Positions 10,610-24,555 of a DNA stretch of 64,000 nt are shown here, one piece after another. Each line of letters begins with the position of its first letter. The stretch's first letter is position 1. The DNA is taken from assembly GCA_022385805.1 (NCBI GenBank), contig MU277672.1, positions 912,012 through 976,011 of the forward strand, read 5' to 3'. The notes under the pieces were generated by a model that was given only the letters and a program-made list of their open reading frames with translations, was not told the origin of the DNA and did no database searches. This stretch comes from Pilatotrama ljubarskyi (lineage: Eukaryota; Basidiomycota; Agaricomycetes; Polyporales; Polyporaceae). A program made the translations under genes and the position numbers.

Positions 10610-13600
10610 TCATGGACGAGCTAAAGGGAGACAACGAGTCAGCAAGTCGCTCAGACAGCGGAGATACAGTAAACGTGGACTCACCAAGCTGCTCCTTGCG
10701 GTAGAACCAGAAGTAACCGATCACGATGATGATCTGGCAGATGAGCGCGACCCAGAACGGTGCGGACGCAAGCGGGCTGCCTTTTAGGCCGTCATCGAAG
10801 TCCCACTGAGCGGCGTCGGGGAATACACTTGTTGGCCCGATGCGGTTGGGTGCTGTCGCGCGAGCGACCATCACGCAGATGGACCCGATAATCTGGGCGA
10901 GTGCAAGCGTTGCGCATACATGGAGACGAGAGAGGGTCTGAAGCAGGATCATACCCAAACCGACACCCTGCACTGCGTCGAGCACGCCGAGCCACAGCCA
11001 CAGACAGACACCGAGGTACGGGCCTGCGCTGCCTGCCCATGGGATGTACAGAGCAAGGGACGACGTGCCCCAGAGCATCTGACACCATCGGGGGGCGCCC
11101 AGGCCGACAGCAAAGACGGGCAAAAGCCAGGTGTGCGTTTTGCTGAGCCACGTGAGGATACCCATCATGAGGCCCCAGACACCAATGAAGAAGGCGATGA
11201 TCAGGAGGGCGATCTGCCACTTCGCAATGGGTACGTTCCAGAGGAAGCTCCAGTTCCGTCCGTAGGGTCCGCTCAGCCAGTAGTCACGGAGGATCTCGGA
11301 GCCGAGGAACCACAGGACGATCTTACGACGGAAAAGGGTCTTGAAGAAGTTGGGGACCTTCGGAGGAGTCTGACGGTAGTAGTCTATGACATGCGTTAGT
11401 CCGGCAGCTCACAGGAACAAAGTGGAGGTGTGCTTACCTGGCAAGCCATAGAGCATGAGGTAGGCGAACAGGAAGCTCATTACAGCCAGCGGCCAGACGA
11501 TCAGGACGATCCACCAGGGCATGACGTTGTCTGCCGAGACGCTATCGAGGTTGTAACCCCAGTACCACAGGGCTGCAACCCAGACTTGCTGTGAACCTTG
11601 AACGATGCAGGCTCGCAACATCCAGACTTCGGTGGCGGCGCCGGCCTCTTCTCCAAAATTGAGACCGAAGAAGCAGAACGCAGCTGCAGAAGCGATAGCG
11701 TACGCCCATGTTGCAGCACTTGAAAGTGCGACATGTGCGGAATGCAACGCGGAGGTGACCGATGGGAGACCGATGAGTATGAACGCGATCCCGAAGAAGA
11801 CCCATGGCGCCGAGAGGACATAGACGGATGGCTTCATGCGGAACAGGAAGTACCAGACGATGGACGAGGCCAGGAACACACCGCCCAAAACATAGAGCTG
11901 GAGATTCGTCTGCGAGCTTTGGCCTCCAAGGAGCGTGATTTGGAAACTCGTTGCAGCCAGCATCTGGGAGCAAGATAAAGTTAGTACGCGATTTTGTAAG
12001 GAGGAATGTGAGCCTTACCTGCCCGATGGCGATGATAATGGTGTACAACGGCCAGCCGAAGATCTCTCGCGACAGAGCAATTTGCAGACCAGTCATGATG
12101 ACAACATCCTGGCCATTGGGCAACGGTCCACTGTAATCGCCATTGATACCCACGCTAGGACTAAACGTGCTGGGTGACGATGGGCGCGAGTGATCGAAGG
12201 TCGACGGCGCAGGGGTGCCCCAGACGGAATCGCGCTGGGATGAACGGATACTCGCCGCGCTGGAGAGCTTGTCCTTCTTGACCTTGTCGAAGAAGGCCTC
12301 TTCGCTCTTCATCAAGAACTTCTCGATAGATAGCTCGTGTTTCGAGTTGTGCGCGTTGAGCATCTGTAGCCGTTGCACGAAGTCATGTGCGACTCCTCCA
12401 TCTGCGTCCGTGAACTACGCGAGGCGTTAGCAGAGGTATCGAGTGGCGAACCCGACGTCACGTACCGAAGCGATAGCTTTGTTGAGGGGAGAGTTTGCCT
12501 TCTCGTCGACGATAGATGCGATAGACTCAACAGACGATACACGCGAATGAGCACCGAACGGTCTTGACGGAGCCGGGTCCAGGAACGGATCGGGCGCATG
12601 CTTCTGATCGCGGGCAATGGTACGGTTGGCACGTTCCAAGAAGTTCCCAAAGTCTTGACGAGTCTCTCCTGGACTGGGTTGGCTGGAGAAGTAGTCGCCC
12701 TCGTTTTCAGAGATGTCCGTGCTGAATGACCCTCTGCGTCCGTCAGGGAGGAGGCGAGGAGGCGCAGCAAGATGAGGATCAACTGCAGTGCCTGGGGTCA
12801 ATGTGTCGACGCTCCACTGTCCGGGCGAGCCTGGGGCGCTAATGCGGGGGCTCTGGCTCTCGGCGATGCTACGGCTGTCCCAATCGGGCTGAGACGGGTA
12901 CGCCTGGAACTCAGGGTTCCAATCGGTCGTCTCGTGCACGTGGTGACTTGTGGGATTGAAGTTGGCAGCGTCGGAGGGTCTCCACGCATTTGGACCAGCG
13001 ATAGTGCGGCTCATCGTGATACTGCGGCGGTGGAAGTCCTCCATACGTTGACGCCACTCGACGACAGGGAAACGTTGGACGGCAGATCGCGCACGCAACA
13101 TAGCCCTCTCTTCCTCGGTGGACTTGAGCGCCATCTTGATGGTCTTCGTGAGCTGAGACATCATATGTTCTGTTGACGTCGACTCCACAGGGAACCACTG
13201 GAACAAGATATCAGTCAGACAGTTCTGTGAAGGAGCACATGAAAGATACGTACCCAGCCAGGCATCAAACCGAGACCGCCCAGACGACTACCAACACCGA
13301 GTGCACCCTTACGACCGAACTCGACAGCGACCAAACCGAAAGGCTCGTCACGAGAGGGAATCAGAGCGAAGTCCGCGCCGCTGAACAGGTACGGCGGCAG
13401 CGCTGTGAACTCCGGCTTTGAGAAGACACGATCGGGGTACATTTCCATGAGACGCGCGAGCTTCTCAGCGGCAAAGCGACCATAGAGATCGATGACTGGA
13501 CCGACAGCGATGAGCTGGATGGAGGGACGCTTCTCAAGCCTGATGTTTTGTTGTTAGCACAACCGCATGCCCGACAGAGTCGGAGAAACGTACAGAGATG

Positions 13601-16600
13601 GCATGACATCCGCAATGAGGTCGACACCCTTCTGCTTAGACCAACGACCAACGAACACGAACAGATCGGCGTTCGGATCCTGCTTGATACCAGCCCACTC
13701 TTGCGCTTGACGCTTGTGCTCCGGACGCTCAGCCTCGGCAGCTTCATCGACCTTGATGTCGCGAAGAGCTACCGGGTTTTCGTCCAAAGCCGCGATATCC
13801 GTGGGATCAGGGTTAGGCAGAGAGTCGACGTGCTTGAGGGTCCAAAGAGCGGGGTACCGAGCCCATGAACGCTTGCCGTACTTGTCTGATACACCGGCGA
13901 CGCCGACGCTCTTTTGATGGACAGAGATGAAGGAGGCCGCGGCGTGGAGCAGGTTGAACGTGTTTCCGAACTGGACGTACTTCGTGCAGTGTTCCTTGCT
14001 GATGTTGAATGCCGAGCAAACCTCCTTCATCTCCTCCTTCGTGCGTAGGGGCCAGAGACCCTGGAACTCGGCGTTGTGGAGCGAGAGACACACCGGCAGC
14101 ACCTTGGGAAGCAGGTAGATGGGAGCGAGGGCACCGTGGTAGTCGTTGATGTGGTAGATGTCGATGTGCGGGAAGCGACGGACAGTTGCCGCGATAGCCT
14201 GGTTCCACGTCGAGTAGAAGATAGCAGAGCTGAGATCGTCCATGCGGGCTGGGTACGGGTCCGCCTTGCTTTGGGCGCGGAAAACGGGGCTGTCGAGGAT
14301 AACGTAGGTGATGTTGTCGAGGACATGGTACTCGACTTCGATGAGGTAGGGCTCGCCGAAGATGATAACCTCAATAGGCTCTGCAGGTTCGCCAGGAGGG
14401 TACTCGAGATCCTTGACCTTCGGGATGACCCAGATGAGATCAACGTCCGTCATGGCCTTGCCCATCAAACTCGACATGACACCCAGACCACCGATCTTGA
14501 CTTTCAGCTTCCAGTCGATGATCTCGTACTCAAGCGTGGCGATCAGGACGCAGCGACGCTTGTTCTTGTCCTCCGGCCAGCCGATGATGTCCTGGTGCTT
14601 GTGGTGACCAAACACCTTCTCCGAGAACGGAGTAGGATCCTTGACGTTCGTGGTCGACTTGTTGCCCAGGCTGCCGAGGATCGGGAAGTAGTTGCTGTGA
14701 TCCTTGTGCGGCTTGACGCCCCACTTATTGTACTTGATCCCATAGAACGACCACATGAAGATGACGACAGCGAGGGCGCCGGTGATGAGAGGAATGGACA
14801 GCAGCAGCGCGTACGTGATTGCACCGATGATGGACTCCCCACGAGGCTCGAGCGACCAGGTCAACGAGGCGTCATCGACGACGAGAGCCCAGGCCAAATG
14901 CGGCTTGGGAGGGGCGGACAAGTTCAGGTAGTTTGGAGCAGCCGTGTTGGGAGGGAGACGGTCAAGGACGCCGTCTCCGTCCGTGTCTCCGTAGTAGTAG
15001 TTGTCGTACCCGAAGACGTTGAGTTGGACGTAGGTCGGCCAGCTCGCCATGATCTCAAGCTCCCACTTGCCATCATCGTTGTGCGTCATCTGAGCTGGGA
15101 TACCCTTGTCGAAGCCCCATTGGTTGAATGGACCGCGAGCGAGGAGCTGAGGGACACGGCGAGGAGAGTTGTAGCCATGATCAGCGTGCACGACGACACT
15201 GGCTGACTTCGCGAGGTCACTCCAATCTGGAGACAATCAGCAACCAAGCTAGAGGTTAGAGTCCTCATACCACTTACATTGCACCATGACGTGGTCTCCC
15301 TGCCAGAAGTTGCCCGAGTCTGTAAAGAGCGAGGCGTCTAGCGTCGAACTCTGTTCATACTTCTGCCACGAGGTCCAGTTCCTCCCGAAGTTAGCGGAAT
15401 AGCGGAACATGTCCGCGCCAATCGCCTTGTGAGTGAACTTGTAGGTGCCTCCGTCCACACTGAACGCGGAACCGTCGTAGTCCGAATCGGGGAACACCAT
15501 CACATTCTGTGCTGATCCCTTGCGGAGCAGGAGATGATCCGTGACCTGCACAAGCAAGTCAACTCTGTGAGCCACGTGGAAACGAGCTTGCGTGACATGC
15601 AACTTACGTTTGTGGACACACCCGTTTGAGTGACAGCGTTCTTCACGGTTATTTGCAGGATGCCGTCAGAGAAGTCGTTGAGTGTGGTAGACCATGACCA
15701 TTGCGAAACCGATACGCCGGGAATGCGAGGAGCCGGTACGTCCGTCAGCGTCGTGCAGTTGACTTGGCCAATAGTCGGCGGCGAGCCATTGCCAGACATG
15801 TTGAACGATATCGCGTTGGTCACGCTGTCACAATCCATAGGTGTGTTGAACTCGAGCGAGATGGGGACCGTTGTGGCGTTGGCGTCGCCGCTCTCGGCAT
15901 GAATACGAGCGTCATGGCCGGGAAGGAACCTCGTGAGCATCGGGGGAGGAGGGACCCATTGTTCGGCGGGAACGAGAGCCTTGAACCCGAAGGGGTCCAT
16001 CGTGACGGATTCCAGACAACCATACCATGGCGCCTTGCTGTCGTTGAAGTACGACTGCCCGGAATCGGCCAGCGTGTAGTTCTCATAGGGATAGAATAAG
16101 TTGCGCACGTTCGTCCCACCCTGGTACGGTGACGATATCCAGAGGTCGCCCTTGCAGTCGTATGACCACGGCTTCGTCTGGTTCTCGTTCGTGTACAGCA
16201 GCCAGACCTGGTCGGTGTTGCCGGTGAGATTCTGGACGCCCTGGATGGGAGCCCTGGAGGCCGACCACAGACCCATCTCGGTAAGGGTGCCATTGGAACC
16301 AGGACGCGAGATGTAGTACGTCCAGTTTCCACGTTGCACCAGGTTATAGCCATCCTGCAGAGAGGCGAACTTCGTCCGGAGGTACAGGAAATGCGCGAAG
16401 ATGCGGCGGGTGTCTGTAGTGGGATCAAAGTGGTCCAGGGAGTTCCAGTCGTCCTCGCAGCCTAGAAGAGCTCTGCCCATCGGCATATTGAAGTACTGGT
16501 CCGAGCCGAGAGCGTAGCATCCATGACGTTGCCAGGCCTTGTTGCTGATCATAGCTTGACGGCTGCGGGGGCAGGTAAGTACAAACATACACACCTGGAT

Positions 16601-18431
16601 ATGAGTGACCTTACCCGTATAGATAGTTGGAGGCGCCAGTGTCATACAGGTAGAGATTTTGCTCCTCTCCGTAAAAGTACTGGATATACGGTCAGCGAAC
16701 AACTCAGCACACCGAGGGGCGTATATACGTACCAATGGAATACCGGGCATGATCAAGTTCGTGATGAACGTGCCCAAAACGCTGCGCTGAGTGCCGTTCT
16801 CCAGACTGGGCCAACGGAAGACATCGAAGTTACTCGTGCCGAACATGTGCCTAGGGTCGACATGGCCACTATGGGGATTCAAGAAGTCGTTGTTCACGAA
16901 CATCTCGTTCCACGCGGAGATGAAGTTCGAGTCCACGTCGAACGCGACCTGCAGGTTACCGTCCATACCGAGGAAGCGGGTGAGGGAACGGTAGGTCGAG
17001 TAGTGGAACGCGGCACCGTCGAGCGCATTGAGGGGAGCGTCGCGGAGGAAGTATTGGTCCATGTCCGCAGTCAAGTTCGCGGCGGCGAGAAAGCTCAGAG
17101 GCCGCTGAGTAGGCGTACGCCCACGACCGCTGAAACGACATCAGCATCTTTGTAACACTGGCCGATACGCGCTACTCACTAGTAGATCGAACCGAACCAG
17201 TCACCACCAGTAACCTCACCGGGGATGTAGAAGTTGTTCTTCCCCAGGTTCGCGGCGCATGCACGGGTGCTTGACGCCCACTCAGCGAGTGCGTCGACCG
17301 TGACCTGTGTCGACTTGTCGATACGGATGGCGTCTATGTCGAGAGCGGTGATGGCGAGGCATGAGAAAACCTTCAGCTTCGCCATCACCTCAGGCTTCCA
17401 CTCTCGCAGACGATCTTGCACCGAGGCGAACTTTGCGAGCTGACGCTGCCAGTCGGGATGAACACCGAACGCCTCCATGTCACCGTACTGGTCAAAGTCC
17501 GACTGCTTGCAGCCACCGTTCCAGCCAATGTCCTGAATGGTGCCGTCATCAGACCAGAACGTGGGAAGCTTGCAGGAGGTGTTAAACGTGTTGTCGATCT
17601 GGGAGAACATATGCGCGTCAGAACCATAGTTGACAGCTGTACACAGCACACAGGCGCCGTACGTTGAAGTCCTTATACTCGTTAAATCCCCACGGCGCGA
17701 ACTCTGGGTCCTTCCAGACGGCGTCGTACTCGTTCAGGTCGAAAGGCGTCGACTCGTTGAGATGCCTGCAGAAGGGTTAGTGCGTCATGCTAAATACGCC
17801 CTTGAGCAGGAATTACCCACCCTTTGAAGCCAACTAGATCGGCCATGGTACCGACGGTGAAGTCCGCCATGAAGTACATGCCGCGAGCGTGAATCGCGTC
17901 GATGGTTGCCTGCCAATCAGCCAAGGTACCCCAGTGAGGGTCGAGAACCGTAAAGTCGAGCGGCGAATAACCTGTGCGGGACGCTGGGTCAGCGGGCGCG
18001 CTCGCGGCAACGAAGGTGATGTACGCACTGTCCGCCTGCCATAGCATGTTCAAAAACGGAGTCCCAGAGATGAAAATACCCTTCATGCCCATTCCCTGGA
18101 TGTAATCCAGCTTGGACACCAAACCCTTGAGATCTCCACCAAAGCGAAGCTGTGTCTCCCGCCAGTCCCATTCGTACATGGTCCCGAAGTAGTCGTTGTT
18201 GGACGGGTCGCCATCGGCGAACTTGTCCAGCAGGATTGTGTAGAACGGGATTTCGCGCCAGTTGTCGGGGGACCCGGTATACTTGGCACGCTTCGGGGTA
18301 GAGTACTCGAGCGGGGACTTGGCGTTTTGGTTGGTGTTAATATTGTAGTCGACAAGGTCCTCCCGATACGGGGACGCGGTGCCCCACTGGGCGAGTGCCA
18401 GCAGGGAGAGCAGGACTGTCCTCACCCACAT
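10610..18431 (-). CDS. AGS1: Cell wall alpha-1,3-glucan synthase
   Basis: Large membrane enzyme that polymerises alpha-1,3-glucan for the fungal cell wall. It starts at ATG 18431 with a signal peptide ([19 protein letters not shown]), then a GH13 alpha-amylase-like extracellular domain with [15 protein letters not shown] and the DAIRIDKST nucleophile region (about 17.3 kb). A transmembrane segment follows (near 14.8 kb), then a cytosolic GT5 starch-synthase-like domain with the [16 protein letters not shown] sugar-nucleotide motif, [23 protein letters not shown] and [20 protein letters not shown] Ser-rich linker precedes a C-terminal multi-pass membrane domain (about 10.7-12.1 kb). The last intron (about 10624-10692) leads to a tiny exon, so the protein ends KEQLARP with TGA at 10610-10612. 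The estimate of about 2,350 residues matches the family. Domain order is complete and I see no break. Confidence 0.93.
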
Positions 18432-20575
18432 GGCGGGCGGAAAAGGCAGGTTACGTTGTCGTGGTCGGCGAGATGAGGAGGGATTGTGATATTAGTTCGC
18501 CCTCGAAGGAGAGAGGAGAAAGCAGATCACGGGTAGAGTAAGGAAAGGAAGGGACGAATATCCTGCCGGGGAATCCGCGAACAAGGAGGGCGAGTGGATG
18601 AGGAGGGGAGGAGGACGGCGACCGTTGGGTCGAACGGGAGGAGAGGTGGAGGAAAGGAAAGCAGGCCAAGCGCACCGGCAAAAGCCTCGTTTTATTCAGT
18701 TGGCTCCGTCGCCGGGGTCCAGATGCCGTGCCCCCGGCGTCTTCTCACTTTATCGATAATAATGTTTTCCCACTCCCCACTTTGGGGCTTATCGCTCCCC
18801 TTCTGCACCTTTCCTGCGCGTCTTCCTGTGCCGACATGCCTTCTTCGACCTTTCCCACACGCCACAGCCATGCTTCGCTAAATAAACCATGCAGTAAGTA
18901 CCGCCCAATGTCTGCACCTTGTCCTCGCCCATCCCATGTCACTTGCGTCTCCTGGCAGATCGGTGCGTGTCCTCATCCTACCAGCAGCGGTGTGACTGGC
19001 ATGCAGTCAAGGATTTGCGCGCCGCTTGTCCAGAGTCGCTAGCAACGGCAGGCAACGGCCCCGACCGGCGCCTTGGGTCGCCGACGGTAACTGGAGCAGA
19101 GATCATGGAGTCCGATACGGCTCAAATAATTGGGCTAATGTGCCGCTAACACCTACAGTACCCAGTGTATCGCCAGGAACGGCCGACGCCACCTCCCTTT
19201 TCTTTGGAACTGCACTTGCCCGTACTTGCCCTGCACTTGCCAGTGTATTGTGCTCAAATCGTTCTTCCATCCAAAAACTACTCGTCGAGATCTATACACG
19301 CAGCACCAGAGCATCGATCTATTATGGCTGATTTGTTGGAACTTATCCTTGCGGTTCAGTCCTCGGTCCGACGCCACAGAATACAGTATTGCGCAGGTGT
19401 CGGCGCTGACATTGGGCGGGGGGCGGTACAAGCAGCTGGCGAAGGAAGCGATCGCTAGCTTCACGTATACACGGCAGGTATTCGGCGCTGTGGACGAAAC
19501 GCTAGAACCGGCCAAGAAGCTCACTCAGCAGAGGGAAAGCGCTCTGTTAGGACATGTTATCTTTGGCATCACGGCCGTTCGTCATATGGAGGCCTGGGGA
19601 ATGGCAGACATCGCTGATGTGCGTGTGAGTGATTGATCACCAGAAGCTAGGTCTGGCAGTACCGTAGCTACGTGGAGAGATACACGCCACAGGATACGCT
19701 GCCTTCGCGAAGGCCTCACCCGCGTCTAGGAGAGAGGAAATGCCTCGAACTCCACATGAACACATTCCCAGTTCGACTCTTCTGCTTAGCATTAGGCTTT
19801 GACTTGAGCTTAGGTAGCCGGGGAAGCCGTCCTCTTCTTGTGTTATCATGGGAGGGATGCACCGGAAGTCAATAACGAGAGTTGGCACTATAGGGCGTCC
19901 ATCCGGATATTAGAGTCGGAGGTAAATCTAGACCATCAATGCTGTCAGATTGTGGCCGACGTCGGCGTCGTGGCCGCACTCCGATCCCTTGCAACGCGTT
20001 TAGGCGTATTAGCCAGGCACAGGGCACCCGCCAGACAGAGTCGCCGCCCCGAGTCTGTGCTGTGACGTGCGAACCGCCGGCGCAGATACAAGTCTGACCA
20101 GAGACAGCAGCAAGCATGTCGAGAGCAACAAAGCCCTAGAGGAGCGTGATGGCGGGAGTGAACAAACGGGCGAGGCACACAAACGCGAAGGTGATCGTGA
20201 CGGGCGCCAATTGGGGAGACTGCGCCTATTGGATGAAAGCGGGTGGTCGTTGCGGTCGCTGACCTCGCCGTTGTTCTCACCTTCCAGCACCCTCCCGCTC
20301 TCTTCTCCCCGCACCCCTTCCGTCTCGTGTTCATATCTGCTCTTGCGCTCGTCTTTGCCTTCGGCCTCGTTTAGCGTTCTCTTTCTACAGGTCGTCATCG
20401 AATCGCCAGGAGAGGCCCGAGCAGCCATCCCTCATACAGGTCTATGAGATCTTGACGTGCGCTGGACGACGAGCTTGGTCCATCCATTCTCCAGCTTCCC
20501 CGTTCTCCGTAACGCCTGTCCACGACCGACGACTATCACCGGGTTCCGTTCTCCAGCCCTCTAACACCATCATAG
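18432..20575. promoter_or_regulatory. 2.1-kb divergent intergenic region between AGS1 and STE11
   Basis: Both neighbours are transcribed away from this stretch, so it holds both promoters and 5' UTRs. A pyrimidine-rich tract sits directly upstream of AGS1 (18.45-18.7 kb), and another CT-rich tract precedes STE11 (20.28-20.57 kb). Short ORFs around 19.1-19.6 kb show no recognisable motif or consistent splice structure, so I do not call a gene. Confidence 0.5.
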
Positions 20576-23500
20576 ATGTCTGTGGCAGTGGCCAGCTCGA
20601 GCAACCTCCAGGCGCTTGAAGACGCGTCCCAGCCCACCTCCAGAGCCTCCTCTCCGACGTCCCCAACCACCTCGATCTCGTTCCAGTCCACCCAGGCGCC
20701 TCGCGCGAATCTCAGTCTGAACGGATCGCTCGTGGGCACGCCCACGTCCGCCCACCCGAACCATGCCCTCGAGCCTCCGGCCGGCGTATCATACCCTGAT
20801 TTCCTACGTTCCTGGACCGACGCCCATGTCGCCCTCTGGCTCGCCGAGATCAAGTGCGCGCACCATGCCCCGACGTTCAAGGCAAATGACATCCGAGGTG
20901 ACGTCCTGCTCGAGCTGGACCAAATGACTCTGAAGGAGATGGGCATGAACAGCGTCGGGGACAGGGTCCGCATTCTCACCGGCGTGAAGCATCTCAGGCA
21001 GCGGTGCTCCGCCAGCAGCGCCCTCACCTCCATCCTCAACCGTCCCCGAGCTACTGAGCACAGCCGGACTTCCAGTGTCTCGAGCGACCACGGAGGCACC
21101 GGCCGCACTGGCGCGAGACGGTTGGAATCTGGCCGGCCTGCGCCGCTGCATCTGCCGCCCAACGGGGCATCGCCGGACCTGCCACGCCTCGTACGCGATG
21201 GTCAGGACTCTGCACGTCTCAATGCCACCATGCGCCCGCTCCCAATGCAGCCGAACAGTGCGAACACAACACACGGAACGCCCACGACTGCACATAATCG
21301 CGCGAACCTGCCGCCCCTCCCGCCGCCGCCCCGCGGACAGCCACCCTTGCCACCCATTGCCCGGACGCCCCGGAATCTGCACCATACGCCGGGCACACCG
21401 AGCACGTCCGGGAGACGGACCCCGACCCTCCCAGACGCGCCCCTCACGCTGCCTCAGGCGGGGCTGCTTACGCCTTCATCTCAGACCCAGGGTCCAAGTT
21501 GGTCTGGCTACGGTTTGCCTTCAGATCCCAGGCAAGGCAACAACCTCCGGACGCCCAGTCGTTCCACCTCGCCGTTACCGTTCCCTCCCTCCCAGCCACC
21601 GGTCCGCAACGCGAGTCGCGCGGCCTCCGAACATTCGAGGACAGGATCGTTGGCTTCCACGCCCACCTCGGAGACCTCGAATAAGCCCCTACCACGTCCA
21701 CGGATTGGCAATGGTACGCATCCGTACGCGAGCTCACAGCTACAGCAAGCCCACAATCTGTCCCCTATAGCCGAGTCGTTCGTATCTGGGAGAAGCAACG
21801 CGAGCGCGAATCCCTCTGCCTTCAGGGGGCTAGGTGTCCCATTCCGGCCAGGCACGCCATCTCACAGCAACCCTTCACTTGACGACCTGCGCAGGAAGCT
21901 GATAAAGTTCACGCTGCCCGAGGAAGGCAAGACCACAACCTTGAACGTCGCGGATTGTTCTGGTGGCGTCGAGGTGCTCACAAAGGCGCTCAAGAAATTC
22001 GGGAAGCTGGGCTTGGACGGCTCCGAGTCTGTTGACTCCGATGACGGCGGATTGACCGTCGACGGCTGGGGCGCGTTCCTCGAGTATGGCCAGAACGACT
22101 CCCAGAGTATGTACATTGGCTTGAATCCATACATACGACACACGTTCTGATACGGCTTCTCAGGAGGCGCTCTCAGCGAGGCGGAACTTCTTGCGCTGTG
22201 TCATGCGCCACCAGATGACCCTGCGCGCGAACATGGCTTGACAATACGCAAGACAGGGCGGAGCAGACGCGGCCACACGCCCCCGTCGCCGACATTGCTC
22301 GTGTCGGACGACGACGAGGACGCTCTGGACAAAGCACTCGCCGCAGAGCCGCCAGTCTACACCAAGGCGATGAAGCGCGCGAGCTCCGTGAGTATCCTCA
22401 GCGGGCTCGGGGTCCCGCTTCCCCCGCCGAAGCAAGCAGACGGCGCAGCGGAGCCCGAGGCGCAGAACTCAGCGAGTCCGACGAAGGGCTTCCTGAAGGG
22501 CCCGTCGAAGCTGCGCAACTTCTTCGGGCAGCGGCCGCCCAGCGAGCTCATCACGACGCACCTCGCTGCGTACTTCCCGAACACGGAGAAGAAGGTGCTC
22601 GAGCGCACGCGGCGGCAGAGCATGATGCGCCAGAGCGGCGTCCCGGGACGGCGCGACAGCATCATCTCGTTCAACATGCCGTCGCAGTCGCGCTTCAGCG
22701 TGAGCACGCTCGGCTCGCAGCGGACGTCCTCGCCGCGGATGTCGATGTCGTCCGCATCCATGACTGCGGTGGAAAGGGCGCCGTCGCCGTACTCGACGCC
22801 CGAGCCTGAGGGAGAGGGGCTGAAGCTCGACGAGCCGCCCCGTCTGTCGCTATCCACTGACGATGGGCACTCCGTGGATCTGACTGCACCAGACCTCTCC
22901 CCCGTCAATCGGGTCTCAAATCCGCATCTCCTGCCTCCGGTGGCCTTCCCGTCAGAGTCATTGTCGGAGTCGCTCAACCTGTCCGACAGTCAGAGCTCCC
23001 TGCGCTCGTCGAGGCGGATGTCCACTGCGTCCAAGCGGATGAGTTATATTACGGAGCTGCGCAGCAAGCGTGACCGCTCAGATACCGCCAGCCTGATGAC
23101 GGTGGACGAGATCACCGCGGAGGTGGAAAGTCGGCAGGAAGCTGCTGTTACGGATTCGGACGAGTGGACTAGAGTCGACATGCCGGACAGTGCAGACCGG
23201 GCGAGCATCAAGGAGGCTGAGGAGGAAGAGGAGGAAGAGATGAGCGAGGAGGAGGAAGAAGAGGGTGAGGAGACAGCTACGGATGATGATGAGCCGGGCA
23301 AGGCTATCACCTCCAGAGGCAGTGAGTCGTTCGAAGAACCGAGATGTCGTACTGTATCGCTAACCCTGCTCTCCAGGCGAGCGGACGATCAAGTGGATCA
23401 AGGGTGCGCTCATCGGTGCCGGATCCTTCGGGAAGGTCTACCTCGGCATGGACGCCGCCACTGGCCTCCTTATGGCTGTCAAGCAAGTCGAGCTGCCCAC

Positions 23501-24384
23501 GGGTTCGGCACCGAACGAGGAACGCAAGAAGGCCATGCTAAGCGCGCTAGAGCGGGAGATCGAGCTTCTGCGCGACTTGCACCACGAGAACATCGTCCAG
23601 TACCATTGTACGTACCTCCGCCCGTGTCTTGGACCCTACGACTGATCGCGATTACAGCGTCCTGCATTGACGACGACCACCTGAACATTTTCCTGGAGTA
23701 CGTTCCGGGAGGCTCCGTCACTTCCCTGCTGAGAAACTACGGCGCGTTTGAAGAGCGTCTTGTACGCAACTGGGTCCGCCAGATCCTGTTGGGGCTTAAC
23801 TACCTGCACGAGCGTGACATTATCCACCGCGACATCAAAGGCGCAAACATGCTCGTCGACAACAAGGGCGGTATCAAGATCTCTGACTTCGGTATCTCGA
23901 AGAAAATTGATGACAGTGAGCATTGCATCTCACCCTTCGGCGGTCGTGAGCAGCTCTTGATGCCATTGTGTTAGATCTGCTACCTGGCCATCGCGCACAT
24001 AGGCCTTCGCTTCAGGGCTCAGTGTTCTGGATGGCGCCCGAGGTCGTTCAGCAGAAGGCGTATACCTTCAAAGCCGACATCTGGAGTGTCGGCTGTCTGG
24101 TCGTCGAGATGCTTACCGGCGAGCATCCCTGGCCCCATCTCTCTCAGATGCAGGCAATCTTCAAGGTGTGCAGACTCGCTAGTCGAACATTGTTCAATGG
24201 TTGACATTCTGTCCAGGTCGGTACAGCGAAGGCGAAGCCCTCGATACCCCCAGATATCTCCGCAGAGGCTGTCGACTTCCTCGAGCAGACCTTCGAGCTC
24301 GACCATGAACTGCGGCCCTCAGCCGCAGATCTCCTGAAACATCCATGGATCGCGAACCAGCCATCGCCGTTCGGTCAATCATAG
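20576..24384 (+). CDS. STE11: STE11-like MAP kinase kinase kinase
   Basis: Ser/Thr kinase expected at the top of the pheromone/filamentation MAPK module. Exon 1 (20576-22106) encodes a SAM domain ([18 protein letters not shown] to [20 protein letters not shown], roughly residues 75-145), a long Pro/Ser-rich linker, and a Ras-association/RBD-like domain ([19 protein letters not shown], about residues 440-515). Exon 2 begins at 22164 and ends in an acidic Glu stretch. The kinase domain starts near 23.39 kb: [14 protein letters not shown] loop, AVKQVELP lysine, [14 protein letters not shown] catalytic loop, [16 protein letters not shown] and [14 protein letters not shown]. Introns near 23321, 23611, 23914 and 24166 join these. 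The protein ends QPSPFGQS with TAG at 24382-24384. SAM, RBD and kinase in that order match Ste11/Byr2. BCK1 is less likely because it lacks the SAM domain. Confidence 0.9.
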
Positions 24385-24555
24385 AACCATCTTTGGTCGT
24401 TACACACTTGTCTCTCCTGCGGGTCATGGGTTTCGCGTTCGTACTTTATATCTAGCAGCGTATCTAGTCACGCAGGTCCGGTGTCTGTACTTCTTCCACT
24501 CGGAATCATGCTTTGTTTGTAATACGGTCGAGCTCTGGAATGTCTACACATGTTG

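Noticed and set aside
14076..15206. 376-codon open frame on the plus strand antisense to the glucan synthase
   Set aside because: It mirrors the GT5 exon in a GC-rich gene, is rich in Arg/Asp/Val with no motif, and the minus-strand reading gives a complete known enzyme.
18594..19636. Several short ORFs on both strands between AGS1 and STE11
   Set aside because: No family motif, no convincing splice joins, and they overlap each other; treated as non-coding promoter and UTR sequence.
20576..24384. Possible mating-type locus because of the STE11 homologue
   Set aside because: No homeodomain genes, pheromone receptors, pheromone precursors or mitochondrial intermediate peptidase gene are visible nearby; STE11 alone is not evidence of MAT.
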